NCBI GenBank assembly: GCA_029066845.1 | Contig: JAIEFR010000022.1 | Span: 82,184 to 146,183 of the forward strand | Direction: 5' to 3' | Origin: Clostridia bacterium | GTDB taxonomy: Bacteria; Bacillota; Clostridia; Christensenellales; Borkfalkiaceae | Length of the DNA: 64,000 bases | In this document: one piece after another, positions 1 through 10,901 of the stretch | Numbering within the stretch: position 1 is the stretch's first letter | Layout of the letters: each line of letters begins with the position of its first letter | Made by a program: the position numbers and the translations under genes | The notes under the pieces: generated by a model | Seen by the model: the letters and a program-made list of their open reading frames with translations, nothing else | Databases searched by the model: none | Told to the model about the DNA's origin: nothing

Positions 1-1069
<1,069 letters not shown>

Positions 1070-1161
1070 ATATTCATATAATTGATTTATAATATAAAGT
1101 GTGCTACAATCTTGTATGTGGCACATTTTTTAATTGCCGCTTACATAGGAGAAGAGTAAAA

Positions 1162-2697
1162 ATGGTAATTGCAATAACGGGCACCACGGGCAATATGGGC
1201 AGCTACTTTTTGTGGCAGCTGAATATGTCGCCCGCCGCCGCGGATAAGATAAAAATACTTTGCCGAAGCAAGAAAAAGGCAAAAAAAATATTAAAGCATA
1301 ACGAGGCAATCTCACACAAAATAGAGGTTGTTTACGGCGGTATCGAGGACGAGAAGGCCTGCCGCAAACTTATAGAAGGCTGCGATATGGTGTTCAACGT
1401 CTGTGCGGTAATTCCGCCCAAGTCGGACAGCAACCCCAAAGCCGCAATCGCGTGCAACGTCAACGGCGTGAAAGCGCTGCTGGCGGCAATCGAGAGCGTA
1501 AAAGAAAACCAACCCGTTCTTATACACATATCCTCCGTGGCGGTCTACGGCAACCGCTGCGGCGAGCATAAGTACGGCAGAGTGGGCGAGCCGCTCGTGT
1601 CCGGTCCCTTCGAGCTGTACAGCGCAACCAAAATACTCGGCGAGTACGCCGTGCTTCAATCGAACGTAAAGTGCTGGGCAGTGCTCAGACAGACGGCAAT
1701 GCTGCACTACAACATTTTCAAGGACAACGTTCACGACGGACTTATGTTCCACACTCCCGTCGGCGCGCCCCTCGAATGGGCGACGGTCAGGGACAGCGGC
1801 AGACTTCTACTCAATATCGTAAAATCTTACGCGGACAAGACCCTTCCACAAAAATTCTGGAAGAAAGTATATAACATAGGCGGCGGCAAAGACTGCCGCA
1901 CATACGGCTACGGCACTTACGACGAGGGCTTTAAAATTATAGGCGGCAACTTCAAGCACTTTTTCAAGCCCTGGTACAACGCCACGCGCAACTTCCACGG
2001 TATGTGGTATTACGACAGCGACGAGCTGGACAACTACTTCCACTTTCGCGGTCAGAGCTGCACGGACTTCTGGCAGGAAATGAAGCGCAGAAACAAAATT
2101 TACACGATGGGCAAGTTCGTGCCCCGTCCTTTGATTTCCGCCTTCCTTTTCAAGCGACTTTTAAGAGATGAAAATTCCCCCTCGCACTGGGTCAAAAAGG
2201 GCGACGAGGCGAGAGCAATCGCCTACTTCGGCGGTTCGGACGCGTTCAAGGCGCGCAAAGCTCTGACGTGGAAGGACGTTGAGCTGCCCACCGAGATACC
2301 CGACCCCGTGCCGATGACGAGCGCGCAAAATATCGAGGCGTACGGCTACGATATTGACAAGCCAGACGAGCAGATTACGGCGGACGACCTTGTTGCTGTT
2401 GCAAAGGCGCACGGCGGCAAGTGCCTTACCGCCGACAGCTTCGACGGCGATATGTACAAGAAAATGGACTGGGAAACGGTTGACGGCGAAAAGTTTACCG
2501 CCGATACTTACACCGTTCTTCGCGCAGGTCACTGGATTAATCCCCTCTACACCCAATGGAAATGGGATTTCGACAGACTTTCCAAGACGGACAGAATATT
2601 TGCGCGCATATGGTACGACAGCCACGGTAAGGACGAGGACTACGTTTACTATTTCGACGACAAATTCAAGGCGCGCGCCGATAAGCTGAACAAATAA
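1162..2697 (+). CDS. NAD-dependent epimerase/dehydratase family protein with C-terminal extension
   Basis: N-terminal MVIAITGTTGNMGS Rossmann motif; YSATKILGEYA matches the SDR YxxxK. ATG at 1162 has a GGAGAAGAG ribosome-binding site. Confidence 0.8.
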   Translation: MVIAITGTTGNMGSYFLWQLNMSPAAADKIKILCRSKKKAKKILKHNEAISHKIEVVYGGIEDEKACRKLIEGCDMVFNVCAVIPPKSDSNPKAAIACNVNGVKALLAAIESVKENQPVLIHISSVAVYGNRCGEHKYGRVGEPLVSGPFELYSATKILGEYAVLQSNVKCWAVLRQTAMLHYNIFKDNVHDGLMFHTPVGAPLEWATVRDSGRLLLNIVKSYADKTLPQKFWKKVYNIGGGKDCRTYGYGTYDEGFKIIGGNFKHFFKPWYNATRNFHGMWYYDSDELDNYFHFRGQSCTDFWQEMKRRNKIYTMGKFVPRPLISAFLFKRLLRDENSPSHWVKKGDEARAIAYFGGSDAFKARKALTWKDVELPTEIPDPVPMTSAQNIEAYGYDIDKPDEQITADDLVAVAKAHGGKCLTADSFDGDMYKKMDWETVDGEKFTADTYTVLRAGHWINPLYTQWKWDFDRLSKTDRIFARIWYDSHGKDEDYVYYFDDKFKARADKLNK

Positions 2698-3590
2698 TGA
2701 AAATAGCAATATTCTATTTTTCTGGCACGGGCAACACCGAAAAGGTTGCCAAAGCCTACAAGCAATATTTCGAAGAGCAGGGCAACGGGTGCGAGCTGTT
2801 CCCCCTGCCGCATAAAGAGCAGGTCGATTTATCGCAATACGACCTGGTCGGCTTCGGCTACCCCATTCATTCGTTCAACGCGCCTCAGATAATGTTGAAG
2901 TTTGCCAAGTCGCTGCCCAAACCAAAGAAGGGCGACAAGCGCGTAACAAGAGCGTTCATTTTAAAGAGTTCGGGCGAGCCCGTAAAGATGAGCAGGGTAT
3001 CCTCCCTCAAACTCAAAAAGATTTTAAAGCGGCGCGGCGTGTACGTTGCAAACGAATACCAGTACGTTATGCCCTACAATATGATTTTCCGCCACACCGA
3101 CCACACGGCGTACAGAATGTGGGAAACGGCGAAAAAGCTTATTCCTCTGGACTGCGCGGATATTCTAAACGGCGTTGAGCGGCACGAAAAGAAGATGCCC
3201 TTCGGCGGCTTTCTGGCGTGGATATTGCGCTGCGAACACTGGGGCGCGCACGTTATCGGAGTCGGCTACCGTGCCACCAAGGACTGCGTTGGGTGCGGGA
3301 TATGCGCCAGGAACTGCCCCGCGGGCAACATAAAAATGAAGAACGGCAAGCCCAAATTCGGCGGCAACTGCTATATCTGCGCGCGGTGCTCCTTCCACTG
3401 TCCCAAGAACAGCATTAAAATAGGACTTCTGAACGGCTGGCGTGTGAACGGCGCATACACCTTCGATGACGGCGACCCGAACGAAAAGAACGGGCACGAA
3501 AATTACTGTAAAAAGGCTTACGCAAGATATTTCAGGGAAGCCGAGGAACGGATAAATTCCGCGGCAAAAACTGCTGAAAACCAAGAATAA
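2697..3590 (+). CDS. EFR1-type flavodoxin/ferredoxin fusion protein
   Basis: Flavodoxin-like N-terminus FYFSGTGNTEKVAKAY; two 4Fe-4S motifs CVGCGICARNCPAGNI and CYICARCSFHCPKNSI; start overlaps the upstream stop (TAATG). Confidence 0.85.
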   Translation: MKIAIFYFSGTGNTEKVAKAYKQYFEEQGNGCELFPLPHKEQVDLSQYDLVGFGYPIHSFNAPQIMLKFAKSLPKPKKGDKRVTRAFILKSSGEPVKMSRVSSLKLKKILKRRGVYVANEYQYVMPYNMIFRHTDHTAYRMWETAKKLIPLDCADILNGVERHEKKMPFGGFLAWILRCEHWGAHVIGVGYRATKDCVGCGICARNCPAGNIKMKNGKPKFGGNCYICARCSFHCPKNSIKIGLLNGWRVNGAYTFDDGDPNEKNGHENYCKKAYARYFREAEERINSAAKTAENQE

Positions 3591-3616
3591 ATTCAACTAC
3601 GATAAGGAGGGTTTGT

Positions 3617-4093
3617 ATGACAAACTCGGACGGATTACAGACCGCACGGGACAACTTTTCAAAGCTGTGCGCCGTGCTTGACGACAACAACTTAAGATAC
3701 GAAAAGAACGACGAGGAGCTTTCGGTTCACTGCCTTGCAAAGGGCAAGGAGCTGCCCGTTGAAATAATAATTAAATTCAACCCCCAGCTGGAAATAGTTT
3801 CGCTTCTCTCTCCCCTTCCCTTCACCGTAAAGGAGGAGAGCCGCAAGGCGGCGGCAGTCGCCGTTGCACGCGTCAACTTCGGTATGGTGGACGGAAATTT
3901 CGACTTCAACTATACAACGGGCGCAATCGTATTCAGACTGACGGCTAGCTTTGCAAACAGCATACTCGGCAAGGACGCGTTCGAATACATTCTGTTCACC
4001 TCGCTGCAGACGGTGGAAGAATACAACGGCAAGCTTTTAACCGTGTGCGAAAAGAATATGTCTGTGGACCAGATATATAACTTTATTAACTGA
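3617..4093 (+). CDS. YbjN-like domain protein (copy 1)
   Basis: 158 aa; paralogous to the next ORF (VDGNFDF, VFR-T-SF, MSVD motifs). Confidence 0.6.
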   Translation: MTNSDGLQTARDNFSKLCAVLDDNNLRYEKNDEELSVHCLAKGKELPVEIIIKFNPQLEIVSLLSPLPFTVKEESRKAAAVAVARVNFGMVDGNFDFNYTTGAIVFRLTASFANSILGKDAFEYILFTSLQTVEEYNGKLLTVCEKNMSVDQIYNFIN

Positions 4094-4108
4094 CGGAGGG
4101 ATTGAGAT

Positions 4109-4585
4109 ATGGCTTACGAATTAAAGACGGCGCTTGCCAAACAGACCTACCGTACTCTTTTGAGCGCGATTGAAGCAAACGACTGGGTTTGCAGTCACAA
4201 CGACGCGCAGCTGGCATTGAACTTCGGCGTGCACGGCGACGACCTCGATATGGAGTTTTACGTGCTCGTTGACGAAGAAAGACAGATTGTACGCTTAATC
4301 TCCCGCCTGCCCTTCAAATTCCCCGGCAACAAAATCGTCGAAGGCGCGGTAGCCACTGGCGTTGCCAACTACGCACTGGTGGACGGCAACTTCGATTTCG
4401 ACATTGCGCGCGGCGACGTCGTATTCAGAATGACGACCAGCTTTTTATCCAGCGTCGTTTCCAAGGACGCGTTTATCAACCTTGTCAACTACGCGGCGTG
4501 GGCTGTTGACAAATTCAACGACAAGCTGTTTATGGTGAGCAACGGAATGATGAGCGTTGACGATTTTATTAAATTCTGTCAGTAA
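4109..4585 (+). CDS. YbjN-like domain protein (copy 2)
   Basis: 158 aa; same length and shared motifs with 3617..4093. Confidence 0.6.
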   Translation: MAYELKTALAKQTYRTLLSAIEANDWVCSHNDAQLALNFGVHGDDLDMEFYVLVDEERQIVRLISRLPFKFPGNKIVEGAVATGVANYALVDGNFDFDIARGDVVFRMTTSFLSSVVSKDAFINLVNYAAWAVDKFNDKLFMVSNGMMSVDDFIKFCQ

Positions 4586-4602
4586 ATTTTAAAACTTTAT
4601 AA

Positions 4603-4636
4603 GGCGGCGGAAACACGCGTTTCCGCCGCCTTTTTG
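4603..4636 (+). terminator. Rho-independent terminator
   Basis: GGCGGCGGAAAC-ACGC-GTTTCCGCCGCC followed by TTTTT. Confidence 0.9.
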
Positions 4637-4676
4637 CAATTAACCCCTTAATATGTGCCGTTTAACGCGGTTTTTA

Positions 4677-5477
4677 TCACTTTTTGTCGCTTTTCATATT
4701 GTGTCTGAAAGCAACTACCGCCAAAACCGCGCCTGCCGCCAGGAACACCGCAATGGGAATAAAACCCAGTGCTGCAACGCTGTCAAACGCGTAGACTGTG
4801 GGCGGCTCCGCACCCGTAGGCGTGTGCACTGCGCCGGTAATCACCCTGCCGATATACACCGACGGATAGAAGGGCAACACCCTGCAAAAGGTTTCGAATC
4901 CGCCCATAGTATCCAGCGGCATCCACGCTCCGCCTAGTATGCCCGCTGCGGAGATAATCACCGAGGTTATGCCGGGCGCCGCCTTATCATTGAGCGCGCT
5001 ACCTATCAATACGCCGAGTGATATGCATATTAAAAGCATAGGCAGCATTTCAAGCATAAGCAGCAGCGCCGCACCGAATGAAAAATACGTGCCGCCGACT
5101 ATGAGCGAAATTATCCAGCCGAACGCAATGCAGACAATCTCCTGCCCCACGCCGATTACCAGACAGGGCACGGTGTAACCCAGCACGAAATCGACGGTGC
5201 GCATAGGCGACGTGTACAGACGGACGAGAAAAGCCGTAGTCCTGTCCTTGGATGTCAACAGCGCGACCGACAGCATAACGAACGTGAACGAGAACATTAT
5301 AATCCCGGGTATAAGCGACGGCGCGTCGAACACGGGCGTATGTCCCTGCGTAAACTTGTTTATGACCTGGAACAGCACAATCATCACGACGGGAAAGCCG
5401 AGGCAAAAAATATATTGCAACGGGTCGCGTAAAATTTCAAGAATATTCCTCTTTATAAAGGCGCGCGCAGTCCTCAT
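4677..5477 (-). CDS. ABC-2 type transporter permease
   Basis: About 6 hydrophobic segments; overlaps the ABC ATPase gene; ABC-2 family pattern. Confidence 0.85.
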   Translation of the reverse strand: MRTARAFIKRNILEILRDPLQYIFCLGFPVVMIVLFQVINKFTQGHTPVFDAPSLIPGIIMFSFTFVMLSVALLTSKDRTTAFLVRLYTSPMRTVDFVLGYTVPCLVIGVGQEIVCIAFGWIISLIVGGTYFSFGAALLLMLEMLPMLLICISLGVLIGSALNDKAAPGITSVIISAAGILGGAWMPLDTMGGFETFCRVLPFYPSVYIGRVITGAVHTPTGAEPPTVYAFDSVAALGFIPIAVFLAAGAVLAVVAFRHNMKSDKK

Positions 5478-6205
5478 AATTTTGCCCCCTTTACGATACT
5501 CACGAAAGCGTCCTCGAAGCTTTTCTGTCCGCTTGAAGTTTTCAACTCCTCCACCGTACCAACCGCCGCAACCCTGCCCTTATTGAGCACGGCAACGCGG
5601 TCGCACAATGCCTCAATTTCTTCGAGATAGTGCGAGGTGAGCACCACCGTGATTTTGCCTTTCAGTGCGCTTATGACCTCCCACAGCTCCCTGCGCGCAA
5701 GCACGTCCAGCCCAAGCGTAGGCTCGTCCAGAAAGAGCAGCTTGGGGTTTGACACGAGCGCGGCGGCAATCGACAGCCGCCTCTGCCAGCCGCCCGAAAG
5801 CGTGCCCGCACGCCTTGCCAGCACTTCGTCCAGCGAGAACGCGGATATTACGCGCTCAACGGCGTTTTGCCTTTGGTTCTTGTCGCCGTAATACACCTCG
5901 GCAAAGAACTGTAGATTTTCCTTAACGGTGAGCTTGGGCGCAACCGACGTTTCCTGCGGAGATACGCCGATTATCTTTTTAATCGAGGACATATCCGTCC
6001 TTACGCTGTTCCCGAAAACAAATGCCTCGCCCTCCGACGGCGCCGTCAGTCCGCACAGAATTTTTATAAGCGTAGTCTTGCCCGCGCCGTTCACGCCGAG
6101 TAGCCCGTAAAGCTCTCCCTCGTTCACCTGCAAATTGCAGTCGTCCAGCGCGGTTATTGCCCCGTATTTCTTTGTCAGCTTCCGAATATCCACTGCCGGC
6201 ATCAT
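5474..6205 (-). CDS. ABC transporter ATP-binding protein
   Basis: Walker A GVNGAGKTT, LSGGWQRRLSIA signature, Walker B LLFLDEPTLGLD. Confidence 0.95.
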   Translation of the reverse strand: MMPAVDIRKLTKKYGAITALDDCNLQVNEGELYGLLGVNGAGKTTLIKILCGLTAPSEGEAFVFGNSVRTDMSSIKKIIGVSPQETSVAPKLTVKENLQFFAEVYYGDKNQRQNAVERVISAFSLDEVLARRAGTLSGGWQRRLSIAAALVSNPKLLFLDEPTLGLDVLARRELWEVISALKGKITVVLTSHYLEEIEALCDRVAVLNKGRVAAVGTVEELKTSSGQKSFEDAFVSIVKGAKL

Positions 6206-6771
6206 TTATTCCCCCTTTGCGCAAAGCGCGTCTTTAAGCCCATAAACATATCGGTAAGCAACGTCTGCACGGTATCCTCGTCGAACTCCGCATACGACGT
6301 TGCCGCCATTGCCGCAATGCCGTGCACAAATATCCAGCTTTCGAAGTGGAACATCTTCGCACTCTCCTTGTCAAGCCCCGTGGACTGCATTACGGCGTCT
6401 AAAACGTTCTCGTAATCGCCGCCGTCCGCGCCTGCCGCCTCCTTGCTGCGGTTGCGCATAAACAGGTAGGAAAACAGCTCCTTCTCCTCACGCGCAAACC
6501 TGATATATCCCATACCGAAAGCCTTGAACGGGGGATATGTGCCACTCTGCACCTCTCTTTCCAGATAACCCTGATATATCCGCGTAATGTTTTCGACCAC
6601 GGCGGACTTTACTTCTTCCATTCCTCCGAACGAAAGATATATGGGTCTTGTCGAGCAACCCAGCTCCTTTGCAAGCGTGCGCGCATTGAGCGCAGACATA
6701 CCGCTGCTTCTCACCAGCTCTGTCGCGGCGTCTATAATTTTTTGCTTCGGTATTTGCTTAATCGCTGCCAT
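6202..6771 (-). CDS. TetR/AcrR family transcriptional regulator
   Basis: N-terminal HTH IIDAATELVRSSGMSALNARTLAKELGCSTRPIYLSFG. Confidence 0.88.
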   Translation of the reverse strand: MAAIKQIPKQKIIDAATELVRSSGMSALNARTLAKELGCSTRPIYLSFGGMEEVKSAVVENITRIYQGYLEREVQSGTYPPFKAFGMGYIRFAREEKELFSYLFMRNRSKEAAGADGGDYENVLDAVMQSTGLDKESAKMFHFESWIFVHGIAAMAATSYAEFDEDTVQTLLTDMFMGLKTRFAQRGNK

Positions 6772-6791
6772 TTACAATTTTGCCCTTCCAT

Positions 6792-6837
6792 TGGTAACAC
6801 TTGTTACCATTATAATAAGAACAACTCACCTTGTCAA
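6792..6837 (-). promoter_or_regulatory. Promoter and palindromic operator of tetR-ABC operon
   Basis: Minus strand TTGACA-17 bp-TATAAT followed directly by palindrome TGGTAACA-AG-TGTTACCA. Confidence 0.8.
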
Positions 6838-6855
6838 GAGTTTGAGCAGAAAAAC

Positions 6856-6896
6856 AAAAAACCGCCCGCGCGTTTGCAACGCGCGGGCGGTTTTTA
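6856..6896 (-). terminator. Rho-independent terminator of P-type ATPase gene
   Basis: ACCGCCCGCGCGTTtgcAACGCGCGGGCGGT with a T-tract on the minus strand. Confidence 0.85.
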
Positions 6897-6906
6897 TAAA
6901 TTATAT

Positions 6907-9564
6907 TCAGGTGCGCTTTAATACGCGCTTTTTGCCGTTTGTGCCGTGCGGCTGCGCACCGCGGCGATTGTATGCGTTTGTAACTATCCCTGCGATAAGC
7001 TTGTAGATTTCGCCGAATACGATGACCGACAGCGACGCGCCGAAAACCATACCCCACAGCCCGGCGGGAAGCGCAACCAACCCGAACGCAAGTGCGAGCG
7101 GCGAGAAGCACAGCGCGACGTTTACGCCCACGCCGAGCGCGACGGTAACAAGCAGAACCTTGTTAGAGAAGAAGCCGCAGAACGCCGACTTATTGCCCGA
7201 GCGCACGTTGAACGCCTGAAATAGTTCGGCAAACGAAAGCGTTAAAAACGCAACGGTAACCGCCGCATCGTTGCCGTAATGCGCAAGCGTAACCGCATAC
7301 GCCGCAATGGTTACCCCCGTAATATATACCGCCGAACACAGCACCGATAGCATAGAAGACTGCGAAAACAACGCTTTTTCCGCCCTTATCGGCTTATGCT
7401 TCATATCGTCGCCGCTGCCCTTTTCCACGCCGAGCGCAAGCACGGGGAAGCTGTCGGTTATTAAGTTTATCCACAACAGCTGCGTGGACGGAAGGAAGTC
7501 GCACCCGACGAATATGAAGGTTGCAATCATAATTGCAAACACTTCGGCAAGGTTGGTGGAAAGGAAAAACTGTATGGTCTTTTTTATGTTTGAAGATATG
7601 CGCCTGCCCTCTCTTACCGCCGCGACTATGGTCGTAAAATTGTCGTCGGCGATAACCATATCGGCAACGCTCTTGGTGACCTCCGTACCGCTCTTACCCA
7701 TCACTATGCCTATGTCCGCGCTCTTGACAGGAGGCGCGTCATTGACGCCGTCACCCGTCATTGCGACCACCTCGCCCTGAGCCTGTTTGATTTTTACTAT
7801 GATATTTTTATGCTTGGGCGACACCCTTGCAAACACCCTGCCGTGCCTTACCGCTTCTTTTAATTGCGGCTTGGTCATACCGTCCAGCTGTTCGCCCGTG
7901 TACACCTCGTCCGCACTTTGAGCAATGCCCGCCTTTCTTGCGATTGCAAGCGCCGTTTCTGGACTGTCGCCCGTTATCATAACGGTGGTTATGCCCGCCT
8001 CGCGGCACTGCCCTACGGCCTCCCTGACGCCCTCTTTCAGGTCGTCCATCATACCGCACAGCCCCAGGAAGGTCAGCCCCTCCTCGCTGAGTTCGCCGCC
8101 GTCCTTGCAGGCAAAGGCAAGCACCCTGAGCGCCTCGGAGGACATCTGTCTGCCCGCGCCCTGAATACTCTCTCTGTCGGCGGCGGTAAGCGCGCGCGTC
8201 TTTTCACCGTCGGAAATTTTTGTGCAACGCTTCAACACTTCCTCTGGCGCGCCCTTGACGTAGATGCCCACACCGCTCATTCTTTCGGCGCGTACGGACA
8301 TCATCTTGCGCTCGGACGAAAAGGGAATTTCACCCGTAACGGAGTACTCCTCCGCCCAGCCCTCCTGCTCGGCATACGCCTTGATAGCAACCTCGGTAGG
8401 GTCGCCTATATAGCCGTTGCGGCCGCCCTTGACGCGCGTACAGATTGACATACAGGCGTGAATTTTGTCGTTTGACCCCCAACTATCCTGCGGCGAGCGG
8501 CAGTTTTCGGCGGAAAACACCTTGACAACCTTCATTTTGTTCTGCGTAAGCGTGCCCGTCTTATCCGAACAGATACACGTACAGCCGCCCAGCGTTTCCA
8601 CGCATTTCATCTTGCGGATGACTACGTTCTGGTGACTCATTCGCGTGACGCCCATTGCCATTATTACGGACACGACGGCGGGCAACCCCTCGGGAATTGC
8701 CGCAACCGCAACGGCTACGGCGGTCATAAAGTTTTTAAGTAGTCCCGTGCCGCGCGCAAAAAATCCCACGGCAAACACGATTGCAGCAACCACTATTACG
8801 AACGCGGAAATAATCTTGCCCAGCTTGTTCAGACTCTTTTCCAGCGGGCTCTGACCCTTCTTGACGTTTTCAAGCATTTCGGCAATGCCGCCGATTTCGG
8901 TTTCCTGCCCGACGGCGCACACCACGCCCTCGCCGCTGCCGCCCACGACGTAGGTCGATGAAAACAGCAGGTTGCTCGCGTTGGACTGCGTTACCTTTTT
9001 GTCGACTATCACGGTATCGCGCTTTTCAACGCTGTGCGATTCGCCCGTAAGCGCCGCCTCGTCGCATTTGAGCTCGTTGGACGACAGCACGCGCAAATCC
9101 GCCGGCACGACGTCACCCTCCTCCAAAAGCACTATGTCACCCAACGTCAATTCGGTTGCGTCTACCTCAACGACCTCGCCGTCGCGCCTGACCCGCGCTG
9201 TCGTGGAGTTGAGCTTTTTAAGGCTTTCTATGGCTTTGTCCGCGCGGTACTGCTGCACGGTGCCCACTACGGCGTTAAGGAAAATTATAGAGGCAATTAT
9301 CGCAGTATCAACAAGGTCGCTCTTTTCACCCGAGAAGAAAGCGATCACCGCGGAGATGCACGCCGCCGCAATGAGCAGAATGGTCATAACGTCGCCGAAC
9401 TGACTGAAAAACAACCCGACAAGCGAAGTGCGTTTTTTCTTTTTCAGCTCGTTTTTGCCGTACTTCTCCTGCCGCTTTATTACCTCTTCTCCGCTTATTC
9501 CGCGCTCGCTCGAACCGAGCTGTTCGAGAACGCGTTCCTTTGACGTATCGGCGTATTTAAGCAT
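6907..9564 (-). CDS. P-type cation-translocating ATPase (Ca2+-ATPase-like)
   Basis: CSDKTGTLTQNKM, PEGLPAVVSVIMAMGVTRM, MTGDGVNDAPPVKSADIGIVMG; SERCA/PMCA-like layout. Confidence 0.92.
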   Translation of the reverse strand: MLKYADTSKERVLEQLGSSERGISGEEVIKRQEKYGKNELKKKKRTSLVGLFFSQFGDVMTILLIAAACISAVIAFFSGEKSDLVDTAIIASIIFLNAVVGTVQQYRADKAIESLKKLNSTTARVRRDGEVVEVDATELTLGDIVLLEEGDVVPADLRVLSSNELKCDEAALTGESHSVEKRDTVIVDKKVTQSNASNLLFSSTYVVGGSGEGVVCAVGQETEIGGIAEMLENVKKGQSPLEKSLNKLGKIISAFVIVVAAIVFAVGFFARGTGLLKNFMTAVAVAVAAIPEGLPAVVSVIMAMGVTRMSHQNVVIRKMKCVETLGGCTCICSDKTGTLTQNKMKVVKVFSAENCRSPQDSWGSNDKIHACMSICTRVKGGRNGYIGDPTEVAIKAYAEQEGWAEEYSVTGEIPFSSERKMMSVRAERMSGVGIYVKGAPEEVLKRCTKISDGEKTRALTAADRESIQGAGRQMSSEALRVLAFACKDGGELSEEGLTFLGLCGMMDDLKEGVREAVGQCREAGITTVMITGDSPETALAIARKAGIAQSADEVYTGEQLDGMTKPQLKEAVRHGRVFARVSPKHKNIIVKIKQAQGEVVAMTGDGVNDAPPVKSADIGIVMGKSGTEVTKSVADMVIADDNFTTIVAAVREGRRISSNIKKTIQFFLSTNLAEVFAIMIATFIFVGCDFLPSTQLLWINLITDSFPVLALGVEKGSGDDMKHKPIRAEKALFSQSSMLSVLCSAVYITGVTIAAYAVTLAHYGNDAAVTVAFLTLSFAELFQAFNVRSGNKSAFCGFFSNKVLLVTVALGVGVNVALCFSPLALAFGLVALPAGLWGMVFGASLSVIVFGEIYKLIAGIVTNAYNRRGAQPHGTNGKKRVLKRT

Positions 9565-9678
9565 AGTCCACCCCGAAATTCTTACTTGTAATAAACTATT
9601 ACTTAAACTACCGAAATATGCGTTGCCGCCCGCGCGTTTTGAAAACGCGCGGGCGGCACAAATACCTTTATATTTAAT

Positions 9679-10857
9679 TTAAAGCTCGCTTCCGTCCTTC
9701 AATTCGGGGAAGCGCGTGCACAGCAAGCCGAACACGTAGCGGGCGCATATATTCGCGCCGTAGTTCGCGTGCACCGACAGCGCAGCTTGTCTGTAAGGCT
9801 GCAGCAACGCGGGATACGCAACGAATTTTTCGATTGTGTTGCACGCTTTTTTAACGTTGAATTGCTTCATCGCGCTGCCCACGGTTTTGATATAGTAATT
9901 GCCTATCCACCGCTCGATATGCCCCGCGTAATGCGTAATCATCTGCGGAACGCCGAAGAAGCAGGGCTCCGCCATCAGGCTTGCGCCGCTCTTTCCGCAA
10001 CATATATCAGAGGCGGCAATCAGCTCGAAAATATTCGCGGCAAGACTGACGGGCTTGTACACCGTCGAGCCCTTCGATTTCAGATCCTTGACCTCGTTAT
10101 ACATTTCCTCGTTTTTGCCGCAGACTATTATAAGGTTTATGGGCAAATCGCGCTTTAAAAGCTCCTCGCACATAGGCTGGGCTTTACCCACGCCGTAGCC
10201 GCCGTCTGCAAGAAATACGGTGAATTTGTTTTCGTCCAGTCCCAGCTTGCGCCTTAACGCCTTTTTGTCGGTGCTGACCTCGAACGCCTCCTTCCTGATA
10301 AGGAAGGGCACCAGCTTTAAATTGTTTTCGTTAAAACGCTTTTTGCGCTTCTTCAACGCCGTCTTATAGCCCGTAGGCATAGAAACCATTGCAAGGTCGC
10401 AGGGGTAGCTGAACAGCGTGTTTATCATTGCGTCAGGGCAATACATTGCGGTGAGCGGACGGTTTTCCATCTTCATCGCGTAGTAGTTGGTTGCCCAGTG
10501 AGTGCTGAAAACCAGGTCGGGTTCAAGCTCCGTCATATGCTCTATGCCCTTGACGTGCGCGCCGTTGCCTATATATTTCACCGCCCCCCAGGAAGCGATT
10601 CTTGTGCCCCAGAAGGTCATATTGAAGGTAGCGTAAAAACCCATTCGCGGATGCTTGTTGAACTTTTTAACGTCCTCGACAAGCCGCTTTTCGTACTCGG
10701 CAAGCTGAGCGTCGCCCGTTTCGGTGAAAAACTCCGAGCGCACGATTTCGACCTTGTCGCCGTAAAGGCGTTCGAACTCGTCCGCTATGCTTTTCATAGG
10801 CATTATATGCCCCAATCCCGCTTCTGTAAAAGGAAAGACGACTCTGGGTTTACTCAT
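9679..10857 (-). CDS. Glycosyltransferase (MGDG synthase/UDP-glycosyltransferase-like)
   Basis: N-terminal VVFPFTEAGLGHIMPMKSIADEF; C-terminal CCGKSGASLMAEPCFFGVPQMI. Confidence 0.7.
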   Translation of the reverse strand: MSKPRVVFPFTEAGLGHIMPMKSIADEFERLYGDKVEIVRSEFFTETGDAQLAEYEKRLVEDVKKFNKHPRMGFYATFNMTFWGTRIASWGAVKYIGNGAHVKGIEHMTELEPDLVFSTHWATNYYAMKMENRPLTAMYCPDAMINTLFSYPCDLAMVSMPTGYKTALKKRKKRFNENNLKLVPFLIRKEAFEVSTDKKALRRKLGLDENKFTVFLADGGYGVGKAQPMCEELLKRDLPINLIIVCGKNEEMYNEVKDLKSKGSTVYKPVSLAANIFELIAASDICCGKSGASLMAEPCFFGVPQMITHYAGHIERWIGNYYIKTVGSAMKQFNVKKACNTIEKFVAYPALLQPYRQAALSVHANYGANICARYVFGLLCTRFPELKDGSEL

Positions 10858-10901
10858 TTTTTCTCCCTTTTGATTTACGCTACCGCCGAAATGTTTGAGT
10901 A

